This document shows, piece by piece, positions 52,578 through 60,641 of a stretch of DNA of 64,000 nucleotides. Below the pieces are notes generated by a model, which was not told the DNA's origin, did no database searches, and saw only the letters and a list, made by a program, of their open reading frames with translations. Position numbers and translations under genes: made by a program. Numbering within the stretch: the stretch's first letter is position 1; each line of letters begins with the position of its first letter. This DNA comes from Actinocorallia aurantiaca (GTDB taxonomy: Bacteria > Actinomycetota > Actinomycetes > Streptosporangiales > Streptosporangiaceae): assembly GCF_039533685.1 (NCBI RefSeq), contig NZ_BAAATZ010000006.1:434001-498000 (forward strand). Reading direction: 5' to 3'.

Positions 52578-52802
52578 TCAGTCTCCCGCGGAGAACACGT
52601 CGTCGAGCGCGTCCTCCACTTTCTCTTTCAGCGTGTCGATGATGTCCGTGTCGAGCAGCGCCACGATCAGGGCGCCGGCCAGGACCAGCAGCGCCGCGTA
52701 CTCCACGACGCCGGCACCGCGGTCCTCCGGGTTCTGAAGACGCTCGACCCGGTCCTGGACGAAGGTCCGCAGGGTCACGTACAAGGGAATCAGCGGGTTC
52801 AT
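52578..52802 (-). CDS. flp: Flp-type pilin (major Tad pilin candidate)
   Basis: 74 residues. Leader up to ...NPEDRG, cleavage expected between Gly and AGVVEYAALLV, giving Glu+5/Tyr+6 as in Flp pilins; a hydrophobic helix of about 22 residues; and a short acidic C-terminus. Leader is longer than the 14-residue leaders of toxins A-D, but the post-cleavage pattern is the same. Monocistronic-looking, with the shared upstream element and a hairpin separating it from the response regulator gene. Confidence 0.9.
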   Translation of the reverse strand: MNPLIPLYVTLRTFVQDRVERLQNPEDRGAGVVEYAALLVLAGALIVALLDTDIIDTLKEKVEDALDDVFSAGD

Positions 52803-52870
52803 TTCTCTCCTCCAGAGGTGTCCACCACGGGTTCGCTCTGCAGGAGACGTTAAAGAGAGAAATTGCTCCG

Positions 52871-52891
52871 GGACAGGGCCCGCAGACCCAA
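52871..52891 (-). promoter_or_regulatory. Shared toxin/flp upstream element (flp copy)
   Basis: On the minus strand TTGGGTCTGCGGGCCCTGTC, 68 bp before the flp start, identical over 21 bp to the toxin D copy. Confidence 0.65.
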
Positions 52892-52894
52892 CTC

Positions 52895-52920
52895 CGGGGG
52901 CCCAGAAAACGTTGGGCCCC
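52895..52920. terminator. GGGGGCCCA inverted repeat after the response regulator
   Basis: Perfect 9-bp arms (52895-52903 and 52912-52920) with an 8-base spacer, 17 bases past the response regulator stop and next to the flp element. A terminator for the upstream operon or an operator for flp. Confidence 0.5.
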
Positions 52921-52937
52921 CACCATGGGAGAACAAC

Positions 52938-53630
52938 TCACGGCGTGTTCTCCCATTGGTCGATGGTGCCCAGCCAGGTGGCGATCGCCGCTCCCCGGGA
53001 GACGACTCCGAGCTTGGCGTAGATCCGGTTGATGTGGTTCTTGACGGTCTTCTCCGACAGGAACAGCCGACCCGCGATCTCTCCGTTGGACCGTCCCTGC
53101 GCCACCAGGTTGATGACGTCGATCTCACGGGCCGACAACCCGTACTCCTCGCGGCTCCGGCGGCCCTGCGGCGGAACGGGCTCGGACCTGACACGCTCCG
53201 GCAGCGGGACGGGCTCGGACCTGACCAGGCCCACCAGGGCGGAGACGGCGGGCGGGGAGAGCGGGTTCCCCCCGTCCAGCGCCGTCTGGACGGCGTCGGC
53301 GAGTTCCTGTGCGCTGAACTCGCCGTGGACGAGGTAACCGGACGCCCCGTTGTTCAGGGCGCCGCGAATCACGTCCGGGTCCCTGGTGTAGGTCAGCATG
53401 ATGACCCGGCTGGTCCGGCTGATGCTCTCGCACGCGGAGACCCCGTCCAGCAGCGGCATCTGCACGTCCAGCAGGACCAGGTCCGGGCGGAGCCGCTCGA
53501 CGAGCCCGATCGCGGTCTCACCGTCCCCGGCCTCGCCGACCACGGTCACTCCGGAGGCTTCGAGCAGCGATACGAGGCCTGACCGTACGACCAGGTTGTC
53601 ATCGACGACTACCACTCTGGGTGCGCTCAT
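52938..53630 (-). CDS. LuxR/NarL-type response regulator
   Basis: 230 residues. Receiver domain about 5-118 with phospho-acceptor aspartate in LVLLDVQMP and the DD pair in VVVDDN; C-terminal helix-turn-helix of the LuxR type (about 163-222, LSAREIDVINLVAQGRSNGEIAGRLFLSEKTVKNHINRIYAKLGV pattern). ATG directly follows the kinase stop, so the two form a two-component pair. Its position between tadC and flp makes it the best candidate to bind the element shared by flp and the toxins (inference). Confidence 0.93.
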   Translation of the reverse strand: MSAPRVVVVDDNLVVRSGLVSLLEASGVTVVGEAGDGETAIGLVERLRPDLVLLDVQMPLLDGVSACESISRTSRVIMLTYTRDPDVIRGALNNGASGYLVHGEFSAQELADAVQTALDGGNPLSPPAVSALVGLVRSEPVPLPERVRSEPVPPQGRRSREEYGLSAREIDVINLVAQGRSNGEIAGRLFLSEKTVKNHINRIYAKLGVVSRGAAIATWLGTIDQWENTP

Positions 53631-54839
53631 CTAGCCCGCCTTTCTCAACGCGGCTTCGTGGGAGAGCGGGAACCAGGCCGCCACGGTCGTTCCGAGGCCC
53701 GGCCGTCCCCTGACCTCGAGGCGGCCGTTCACCCGTTCCGCTCTCTCGTGCAGTCCGATCAGCCCGTAGTGCCCTCCCCGCGCGAGTTCGCGAGGTTCCA
53801 CCAGGGTGAATCCCACTCCGTCGTCCTCGACGGTCAGAACGACCTCCGCCTCTTCGCGCTCGAGCCGAATGGAGACCCGTCCGGCCCGCGCATGACGGGC
53901 GGTGTTCGTCAGCGTTTCGTTCAGGATCGAATGCAGCTCGTGCCTGGTCAGCGGTTCGAGTTCCACCGTCGCGTCGAGCACGCACTCGACTTCGACACCG
54001 TGCTCGGCACCCCAGTTCTCAGCCGATTCCCGGACGACCTCCGCCAGCGGTCGGGAGAGCCGTCCGTCCCGGAGCTCCACGAGGAGTTCCCGGGCCTCTC
54101 GTGAGGCGATCTCGACCGCCGCCACCACCTGTTCGGCTTCGACCACCGCCCGTTGGACGTCCCGCTTCACCCACAGCGGCAGCGCCGCGGCCCGCAGCGC
54201 CACGCCCCGCAGCGTCTTGGCGAGCGAATCATGCATCTCCCGGGCCAGTCTCGTCCGCTCGGACCAGGCCGCCGCGTTCACCTCGGCGGCCCGCCGGGCC
54301 TTCTCCTGCCGCGCCTGGTCGTCCAGCAAGCGGCGCATCGCCACCCCGCAGAAACCCAGCAGCAGGTAGTACGACGGTTGTCCCACGATCGTCTGAAAGG
54401 TGATCTTCTCTGTTTCGGTGCTCCAGAGGATCAGGTAGTAGCAGCAGATCTCGGACAGGCACATGAGGACCATGCCGGGCCAGCGGTACAGCAGTCCCGC
54501 GACCGCGGCGTTCACCAGGGTGAACAGGAAGAACGGCCCTTCCAGGCCGCTGACCCCCAGCACCGCGAAGGAGACCACCATGTCCACCCATGCGAGCACC
54601 GGGTAGGCCAGCGCCCACGGCACCAGCACGTCCCAGTAACGGGCGGTCAGCCAGGAGAGCAGGGCGACGCAGGCGACCAGCGACAGGGTCCCCGCCCTCA
54701 GGTCCTCGACCGACAGGAACAGTACGGAGATCGCCACCAGCAGCAGCCGCACCTGCATGAGCAGCCGGACCATCGTGCCCAGTCTGGAGGTCAGGGCGTC
54801 ACGGGCCAGCCTGATCCTGTCCTCAGCCGAAGAGACCAC
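53631..54839 (-). CDS. Sensor histidine kinase (NarL/DesK class)
   Basis: 402 residues. Five to six N-terminal membrane helices (about 20-175) without a large external loop, then a HisKA_3 dimerisation segment RTRLAREMHDSLAKTLRG with the phospho-accepting His, and a HATPase domain with LNETLTNTARHA, VEDDGVGF and GLHERAERVNGRL. GTG start overlaps the tadC stop by 17 bp, so the pair is embedded in the tad operon and pilus assembly and signalling genes are expressed together. Confidence 0.92.
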   Translation of the reverse strand: MVSSAEDRIRLARDALTSRLGTMVRLLMQVRLLLVAISVLFLSVEDLRAGTLSLVACVALLSWLTARYWDVLVPWALAYPVLAWVDMVVSFAVLGVSGLEGPFFLFTLVNAAVAGLLYRWPGMVLMCLSEICCYYLILWSTETEKITFQTIVGQPSYYLLLGFCGVAMRRLLDDQARQEKARRAAEVNAAAWSERTRLAREMHDSLAKTLRGVALRAAALPLWVKRDVQRAVVEAEQVVAAVEIASREARELLVELRDGRLSRPLAEVVRESAENWGAEHGVEVECVLDATVELEPLTRHELHSILNETLTNTARHARAGRVSIRLEREEAEVVLTVEDDGVGFTLVEPRELARGGHYGLIGLHERAERVNGRLEVRGRPGLGTTVAAWFPLSHEAALRKAG

Positions 54840-55710
54840 CGAGGTCCAATCCCGAACTGAAGAACAACGACCCGACGATCACCAGCATCATCGCCGGCAG
54901 GGTCAGCGCGGTGGTCGCGGCCGTGATCCTGGGGGTCATCCGCTGCGCCCGGCGCCGGGCCCACTGCGCCGACTCCCGGCGCATGTCGGCCGCGATGTCC
55001 ATGAGCGCGGTGCTCAGCGGTGCGCCGAGCTCCTCGGCCTGCAGCAGCGCGGTGACGAATTGCCCGATGGCCTGTGAGTTGTTGCGCGTACGCAGGTCCT
55101 CGAAGGCATCCCGGCGTGGAGTGCCCAGTTCCATCTGGCGCAGGGCGATGCGGAACTCCTCCGCCAAGGCGCCGGGCATGCTCTCCACCACCCTGGCGAG
55201 AGCCGTCCGGAAGCTCAGCCCCGCCGTCACGGTCACGGCCAGAACGTCGAGGAAGTCGGGCAGCGCCTGTTCGATCTCGGCCTTGCGGCTCTGGGCTCGC
55301 CCGTACAGCAGGAACTCGTTCTGGAACATGGCGACCAGGGTCGCGATCGCGATCGACATCTTGCCCTGGAGGAACATCAGCACGCTGAGCCCTCCGAACA
55401 AGACGATCATTCCCGCCGTCTGCCGGGCATACGACTCCACGGTCATCCCGCCGGGGCGTCCTGCGGCGTCGATGCGCCGCCGGATGCGGGTGCGCCAGGG
55501 TGCCAGCAGTTCCAGCATCGGCCCGGTGAAGGGCCTGCCGACCACGTCGGCGATGCGGTTGAGAATGAAGACACCCTCGCTCTTGGGCTTGGGCGGGGCC
55601 TGGGGCAGCGAGCTCGGCACCACCCGGTCGCCGCCGGTGTAGAGCGCGAATCCCCGCAAGGCGATCAGGGTCAGGAGCGCGGAGGCCAGTGAGATCCCGA
55701 GTATGAACAT
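54823..55710 (-). CDS. tadC: Tad pilus inner-membrane platform protein TadC
   Basis: 295 residues with a type II secretion F domain: ALPDFLDVLAVTVTAGLSFRTALARVVES (about 145-175), then EELGAPLSTALMDIA, and helices at both ends and around 92-125. Works with TadB as the platform that the TadA ATPase drives. Starts nine bases after the tadB stop. Confidence 0.92.
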   Translation of the reverse strand: MFILGISLASALLTLIALRGFALYTGGDRVVPSSLPQAPPKPKSEGVFILNRIADVVGRPFTGPMLELLAPWRTRIRRRIDAAGRPGGMTVESYARQTAGMIVLFGGLSVLMFLQGKMSIAIATLVAMFQNEFLLYGRAQSRKAEIEQALPDFLDVLAVTVTAGLSFRTALARVVESMPGALAEEFRIALRQMELGTPRRDAFEDLRTRNNSQAIGQFVTALLQAEELGAPLSTALMDIAADMRRESAQWARRRAQRMTPRITAATTALTLPAMMLVIVGSLFFSSGLDLGGLFG

Positions 55711-55719
55711 GGCTCCCGC

Positions 55720-56646
55720 TCAGATGTCGATCCGCGTGATGCGGCGGATGATCAGGATGGAGGAGACGAACAGGACCGCCGCCACGCCGAGCAGCACCTG
55801 GCCGATCGTGCTCTCGCTCATCGAGCGCAGTGCCCCGGGCTGCATGAGGTTGACCAGCACGAGCGAGCCCAGCCCCATCGCACCGATCGCCCAGTTGCCG
55901 ACCACCGCCTCACCCATGATCGTCTTGACCTCCCGCCGGACCTCCTTGCGGTCCTCGAGGGTGTCGGCGATGGTCCGCAGCGCCGTCACCAGCGAACCGC
56001 CGGCGCGGGCCGAGACCACGAGCGTCGACACCAGCACGGCCAGCTCCCGTGACGGCAGCCGCTCCCCGAGGTCCCGCAGGGCCTCCTCCACCGGCTGGCC
56101 GAGCTTCAGGGCGTCCGCCGTGCGTTGCAGCTCCGCTCCGGCGGGGTCGGCGAGTTCGCCCGCGGCGATCTCGACGGCCGTACGCAGCACCAGCCCCGCG
56201 TTCGTCGCGTTGGACAGTACGCGTGCCAGTTCGGGAAGCTGGGCGATGAACTCTTCCTTGCGTCTTTCTTCCTGACGACTCAGGTAGCTGAAGAACAACG
56301 CGATCACGACCGCCGCGGCCGCGATCCCGAATAGCGGCGCGATCCAGGAACCGATGAACACGACGGTGACCACGACCCCTGCCGCCATCAGGGACAAGAA
56401 CACCGAGATGGGGATCCGCACCCCCGCCGCGGCGAGCCGCCGCCCGACGTAACGTCCCAGTTCGACGCGGCGTATGTGGGTGTCCAGGCGGCCCCACAAC
56501 CCGTCGATCCTTCGTTCGTCGCCGATGAGTGAACGGCTTGCGAGCAGACGCCGACGCTGCTGCCAGCCTTCGTTCAGTTCCCGGAGGGCGAAGACGGCGA
56601 CCAGCAGCGTCACGGCGAGAGCGACGAGAATGGTCTGGGGGCTCAT
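55720..56646 (-). CDS. tadB: Tad pilus inner-membrane platform protein TadB
   Basis: 308 residues. Type II secretion F domain with FIAQLPELARVLSNATNAGLVLRTAVEIAA and LGERLPSRELAVLVSTLVVSARAGGSL segments; helices at the N-terminus, about 80-115 and near the C-terminus (245-300). ATG overlaps the tadA stop by four bases. Confidence 0.93.
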   Translation of the reverse strand: MSPQTILVALAVTLLVAVFALRELNEGWQQRRRLLASRSLIGDERRIDGLWGRLDTHIRRVELGRYVGRRLAAAGVRIPISVFLSLMAAGVVVTVVFIGSWIAPLFGIAAAAVVIALFFSYLSRQEERRKEEFIAQLPELARVLSNATNAGLVLRTAVEIAAGELADPAGAELQRTADALKLGQPVEEALRDLGERLPSRELAVLVSTLVVSARAGGSLVTALRTIADTLEDRKEVRREVKTIMGEAVVGNWAIGAMGLGSLVLVNLMQPGALRSMSESTIGQVLLGVAAVLFVSSILIIRRITRIDI

Positions 56647-57959
56647 GACCCGCCCCCTGACGATTCGATGCCGAAGGATCCCGGGACGCTCTCCCCGGCC
56701 GCCAGCAGCCGGTCGGCCACGAGCCCGGGCAGCCGGTGGTGGCGGAACACCCCGCGCACCACCCGATCAGGCGAAATCGGCTCGCTTTCGAATTCCATGG
56801 CCGTTTTCAGCGCGAACTTCTCCGTGCGCCGTGCCGACACCACCGCGACCTCTCCGATCCGCCGGAAGCCGTCCGGACCCCGCACCAGATGAACTATGAC
56901 GTCGATCGCGTTGTTGATCTGGTCACGGATCGCCTCATAGGGGAGTTTGACGTCGCTCATGCTCGCCAGCGTCTGCAGCCGGTACACCGCGTCCTCGGCG
57001 CTGTTGGCGTGAACGGTCACCAGCGACCCGTCGTGTCCGGTGTTCATCGCCTGGATCATGTCGAGGGTCTCGCCACCACGGACCTCACCGACGATGATGC
57101 GGTCCGGTCGCATGCGCAGCGCGTTGCGGACCAGGTCGCGGATGGTGATCTGGCCCTTGCCCTCGATGTTGGCGGGCCGGGACTCCAAGGGGATGACGTG
57201 TTCCTGCTTGAGTTGGAGTTCGGCGGAGTCCTCGATGGTGACGATGCGTTCGTGGCCGGGGACGAACGCCGACAGCGCGTTCAGCATCGTCGTCTTGCCG
57301 GTGCCGGTGCCGCCGGAGATGACGAGGTTCATGCGGGCGCGGACGAACGAGGCGAGCAGCAGTGCCGTCGCGGTGTCCATCGCGCCGCCCTCGGTGAGCT
57401 CCTCGATGGTGTAGGCGCGGGGGAAGCGCCGGATGGTGAGGATCGGCCCGGCCAGGGACAGCGGCGGGATGATGACGTTGACGCGCTCCCCGGTGGGGAG
57501 GCGGGCGTCGACCATCGGGCTGGACTCGTCGACCCGGCGGTTGACCAGGGCGACGATGCGGTCGATGGTCTGGTAGAGCTGATCGACGCTGGTGAAGGTG
57601 GTGTCGATGCGCTGCACCTGCCCGGCGCGCTCCACGAAGATGTGGTCGGGGCCGTTCACCATGATCTCGGTGATGCTCTCGTCGGCCAGTAGCGGTTCCA
57701 GCACGCCCAGGCCGAGCGCCTCGTCGACGACGCGGCGGATCAGCGCGGCGCGTTCGCCCGCCGACAGCACGGGACCCTCGCGGGCGATGAGGTGGCCGCT
57801 GACCTTCTCCAGCCTGGCCCGGCGCTGGGCCATGGTGAGGGAGGCGAGCTCGTCGAGGTTGATCTCCTCCAGGAGCCGCTGCCGCCAGTGCGCGACCCCG
57901 GCGCGGCTGACGCGTTCGTCTGCCTGCCGGTCGTCTTCAAGTCTGTCCTTGAGTGCCAT
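56643..57959 (-). CDS. tadA: Tad pilus assembly ATPase TadA/CpaF
   Basis: 438 residues, VirB11-like secretion ATPase. EIMVNGPDHIFVERAGQ near 98-114, Walker A SGGTGTGKTTMLNAL with Lys222, Asp box VTIEDSAELQL, Walker B RPDRIIVGEVRGGE and His box TGHDGSLVTVHANSAEDA. Powers pilin assembly or export. Upstream neighbour tadE ends four bases before this start. Confidence 0.95.
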   Translation of the reverse strand: MALKDRLEDDRQADERVSRAGVAHWRQRLLEEINLDELASLTMAQRRARLEKVSGHLIAREGPVLSAGERAALIRRVVDEALGLGVLEPLLADESITEIMVNGPDHIFVERAGQVQRIDTTFTSVDQLYQTIDRIVALVNRRVDESSPMVDARLPTGERVNVIIPPLSLAGPILTIRRFPRAYTIEELTEGGAMDTATALLLASFVRARMNLVISGGTGTGKTTMLNALSAFVPGHERIVTIEDSAELQLKQEHVIPLESRPANIEGKGQITIRDLVRNALRMRPDRIIVGEVRGGETLDMIQAMNTGHDGSLVTVHANSAEDAVYRLQTLASMSDVKLPYEAIRDQINNAIDVIVHLVRGPDGFRRIGEVAVVSARRTEKFALKTAMEFESEPISPDRVVRGVFRHHRLPGLVADRLLAAGESVPGSFGIESSGGGS

Positions 57960-57962
57960 CGG

Positions 57963-58310
57963 CTACCCCATCGGCATGGTGACAGTGCGTTCAACGGTGA
58001 ATTCGAGCGGGACACCGGGCCACAGCAGCGGCACCTCGGCTTTCACCGAGCACTCCACGCCCCCGTCCGCTGCGGCTGCGGTGACGACCTTGCCGTTCAG
58101 CCAGTCCGGCATCGCCCCGTGAGCCGCAGGGACGCAGGCGGCGACGGTGTGCGTCTGGGAGGCGGTACGCGCTCCCGTGCGCACGGCGTTCTCCACGCGC
58201 TCGACGCTCAGCGACGCCATCAGCGCCTCGAACAGGGTGAGCAGGAGCAGCGCGGTGATCGGGAACATGCCCGCATACTCGACGGCCGCCGCTCCCCTGT
58301 CGCGGTTCAT
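57963..58310 (-). CDS. tadE: TadE-like pseudopilin
   Basis: 115 residues. NRDRGAAAVEYAGMFPITALLLLTLFEALM: cleavage expected after RG, with Glu+5 and Tyr+6 in AAAVEY, followed by one hydrophobic helix. Two cysteines (VAACVPAAHG and GVECSVKA) could form a disulfide outside the cell. The ATG shares one base with the tadZ-tadE stop. Confidence 0.88.
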   Translation of the reverse strand: MNRDRGAAAVEYAGMFPITALLLLTLFEALMASLSVERVENAVRTGARTASQTHTVAACVPAAHGAMPDWLNGKVVTAAAADGGVECSVKAEVPLLWPGVPLEFTVERTVTMPMG

Positions 58311-59917
58311 CAGTCCCCCTCCGGGACGATCTTCGCTTCGGCCGTGACGTCGAATCCGGTGCGGAGGCCGGGCAGCAGGAACGGGGTGTCGATGGCGACC
58401 TTCGCGTACCCGCCTTCGACCTTCAGGGTGAGGTGGTCCTCATTGCCCCAGCGGCCGGAGATGCGTGCGACGGTGCGCTCGCGGACCTCGGCCTGGCTCG
58501 CGGGATCGTCGTAGCCGAGCACGGCGACGGCACGGGCCGCCTCGTTGACGGCGTGCGAGGCGTACATGGAGGTGAGGCCGGTGACGATCGCCTGGGCGAC
58601 GAGCAGGCCCAGCAGGCAGAGCAGCGGGATGATGCCGGCGAATTCGGTGATGACGGCGCCGCTGTCCTTCTTCCCGGACTTACCGGACTTACCGGTTCTG
58701 GCGAGCTCGCCGGCCTCATCGTCCTCGTCCTTGCGCTTCTCCAGCAGCCCCGTCTCCCGCGTGAGCGACCCCACCGCCTTGCGGAACGCCGCGTCCTTCA
58801 CGTCCAGCGGGACACCCGTGTTCGCGGCCTCCTCCAGCCCGCGGAACGCGGCGGGAAGCGTGGTGTCCAGGAGGGTCAGCCCGAGCATCTTGCGGGCCAG
58901 GTCCGGCTGGATCTCGTTGCGCTTGTCGTGCCGGTTCAGCACGGCGACGACGTCCTCCTCCTTGCGGATGTTCAGGCGTCGCCACATCTTCGTCAGGCGC
59001 TTGGCGGAGCGGATCGCCGGGAGGTCCGGCGTCACCGCGACGACGACGGTGTCCGCGAGCTCCACGGCGGTGGCGGTGCCGTCCGTGACGTGGGAGCCGC
59101 AGTCGACGATCACCACGTCGTACCGGGACCGCAGGGCGGCGAGGATCTGCCGTGCCGCGCGGGCCGTGACGTCCTCCGACAGCTCTCCCTGCTCGGGGGC
59201 GAGCAGCAGGTGCGGTCCGTCCTTGTGGACGAACAGGGCCTCGGAGAGGATCGCGCCGTCCAGGTCGTCGGCGGCCCGGACGAGGTCGGCGATACTCCGC
59301 CGGTGCTGCACGTCCAGGTAGGTGGGGACGTCGCCCTTCTGCAGGTCCATGTCGACGAGGCAGACGCTGCGCTTGCCGTAGGCGACGGCGATCGCCAGGT
59401 GGACGGCGAGGGTCGTCGAGCCCGTCCCGCCCTTGGCCCCGCAGACCGACAGCATCGTGCCGAGCCGTCCCGGCATCGGGCTGTTGTAGGACGAGTCGAA
59501 GTGCCGCCGCATCGTCCGCGACCACTCGCCCGCCGTCTGCAGCCGGTTCTGCAGCTCCGCCAGCGTCGGGTCGTCGGAGATGACGCCGCGGGCGCCCACC
59601 CCCATCGCGGCGGCGTAGACCTCGGCGGTCGCCTCGTCCGCGATGAGGACGACGGCCAGCTGCGGGTAGCGGACGCCCAGCTCCCGGATGGCGTCGAAGG
59701 CCGGCAGCGGGCCGAGGTTCTGGTGCAGCAGCACCACGTCCAGGTCCGGCAGCGTCTCCACCGCGCCGATGAGGGCGTCGGAGTGCGCCTCGACGCCGAC
59801 GAGCTGCAGGTCCGGCAGCTCCTGGAACTGGGCGGCGAGCCGGGCCGCGAGCTCCCGGTCCTCGGCGCCCAGCAGGATGCGCAGTTCGCCGCTCGTGCTC
59901 CCCGCCGGAGTGCCCAT
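58310..59917 (-). CDS. TadZ/CpaE ATPase fused to a TadE pseudopilin
   Basis: 535 residues. Receiver-like domain about 12-125 and MinD/ParA-like ATPase about 154-390 (MLSVCGAKGGTGSTTLAVHLA; the P-loop at 162-169 is KGGTGSTT, so the signature lysine stays but the GK lysine is replaced by Ser). A charged linker with KSGKSGKK repeats follows, then a class III cleavage site Ser-Gly420|Ala421-V-I-T-Glu425 and a TadE-type helix (about 424-450) with an external C-terminal domain. TadZ normally places the pilus machine at a pole. If cleaved after Gly420 the cytoplasmic ATPase would be freed from the pseudopilin. Sequence is uninterrupted, so the fusion is not an obvious frameshift. Confidence 0.85.
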   Translation of the reverse strand: MGTPAGSTSGELRILLGAEDRELAARLAAQFQELPDLQLVGVEAHSDALIGAVETLPDLDVVLLHQNLGPLPAFDAIRELGVRYPQLAVVLIADEATAEVYAAAMGVGARGVISDDPTLAELQNRLQTAGEWSRTMRRHFDSSYNSPMPGRLGTMLSVCGAKGGTGSTTLAVHLAIAVAYGKRSVCLVDMDLQKGDVPTYLDVQHRRSIADLVRAADDLDGAILSEALFVHKDGPHLLLAPEQGELSEDVTARAARQILAALRSRYDVVIVDCGSHVTDGTATAVELADTVVVAVTPDLPAIRSAKRLTKMWRRLNIRKEEDVVAVLNRHDKRNEIQPDLARKMLGLTLLDTTLPAAFRGLEEAANTGVPLDVKDAAFRKAVGSLTRETGLLEKRKDEDDEAGELARTGKSGKSGKKDSGAVITEFAGIIPLLCLLGLLVAQAIVTGLTSMYASHAVNEAARAVAVLGYDDPASQAEVRERTVARISGRWGNEDHLTLKVEGGYAKVAIDTPFLLPGLRTGFDVTAEAKIVPEGD

Positions 59918-60609
59918 CACTTGGCCGCCGTCGCGTCGCAGACCTGGCCGGTCGGCGGGGCCTGGCCGTCCTGGCCGCCGACCAGCGCCAGCCTGACCTT
60001 GGTGGCGAAGCTCTCGGCGTAGGTGAGCTTGAGGCTGTCGGTGCTGCTCAGCGCGAAGGTGATCGGCACGACCTCGCTGACCTTGGCGTTGCGGTCGTCG
60101 CGCTGCTCGGTCTGCTGCCCGATCTGGATGACCTTGGCCGCCCTGATGATGCGGATGGCGCAGGCCTTGTTGCTCTGGCCCGCGGGGAAGGTGGCGTAGA
60201 TGTCGACGATCGAGCCGGGATCGACCTTGCCGGCGACGCCCGTCTCGGCGTCGATGAGGATCGCGATCTCCCGCTGGCCCGGCTGCAGGAGCGGCGCGGG
60301 CATCACCATGCCCTGCTGGAGGTGGGCGCCCGCGGGCAGGTCCGTCGCGGCGACCTGCCCCGCCAGCTGCCCCGGATCGCTGATCATCGTCTTGGGCGTC
60401 CACTTGCGCGGCACCATGACCGGCTGGAACATGTCGCCGGTCAGCGTGGTGTAGGCGGGAACGGCCTGCTTGAGCTGCAGCACCTCGATCTTGGCCCCGA
60501 CCTCGGCGCGGACCCGGCCGAGGTATCCGGCCACCATGAAGAAGACCACGACGGCGCCGACCACCGCGACGGCCATGAGCAGGACGCCTCTTCGCTGGCG
60601 GGGGTTCAT
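59917..60609 (-). CDS. cpaB: Tad pilus protein CpaB/RcpC (SAF domain)
   Basis: 230 residues. One N-terminal membrane helix (about 8-28), then a SAF-type domain with VPAYTTLTGDMFQPVMVP, ATDLPAGAHLQQGMV and a GSIVDIYATFP strand typical of CpaB/RcpC. In Gram-negatives it works with the secretin; here, without an outer membrane, a periplasm-like wall-facing role is presumed. AGGAG lies eight bases before the ATG. TGATG junction with the next gene. Confidence 0.9.
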   Translation of the reverse strand: MNPRQRRGVLLMAVAVVGAVVVFFMVAGYLGRVRAEVGAKIEVLQLKQAVPAYTTLTGDMFQPVMVPRKWTPKTMISDPGQLAGQVAATDLPAGAHLQQGMVMPAPLLQPGQREIAILIDAETGVAGKVDPGSIVDIYATFPAGQSNKACAIRIIRAAKVIQIGQQTEQRDDRNAKVSEVVPITFALSSTDSLKLTYAESFATKVRLALVGGQDGQAPPTGQVCDATAAK

Positions 60610-60641
60610 GAGGGAGCTCCTGGGGGGTGTGGAGGGCGGCT

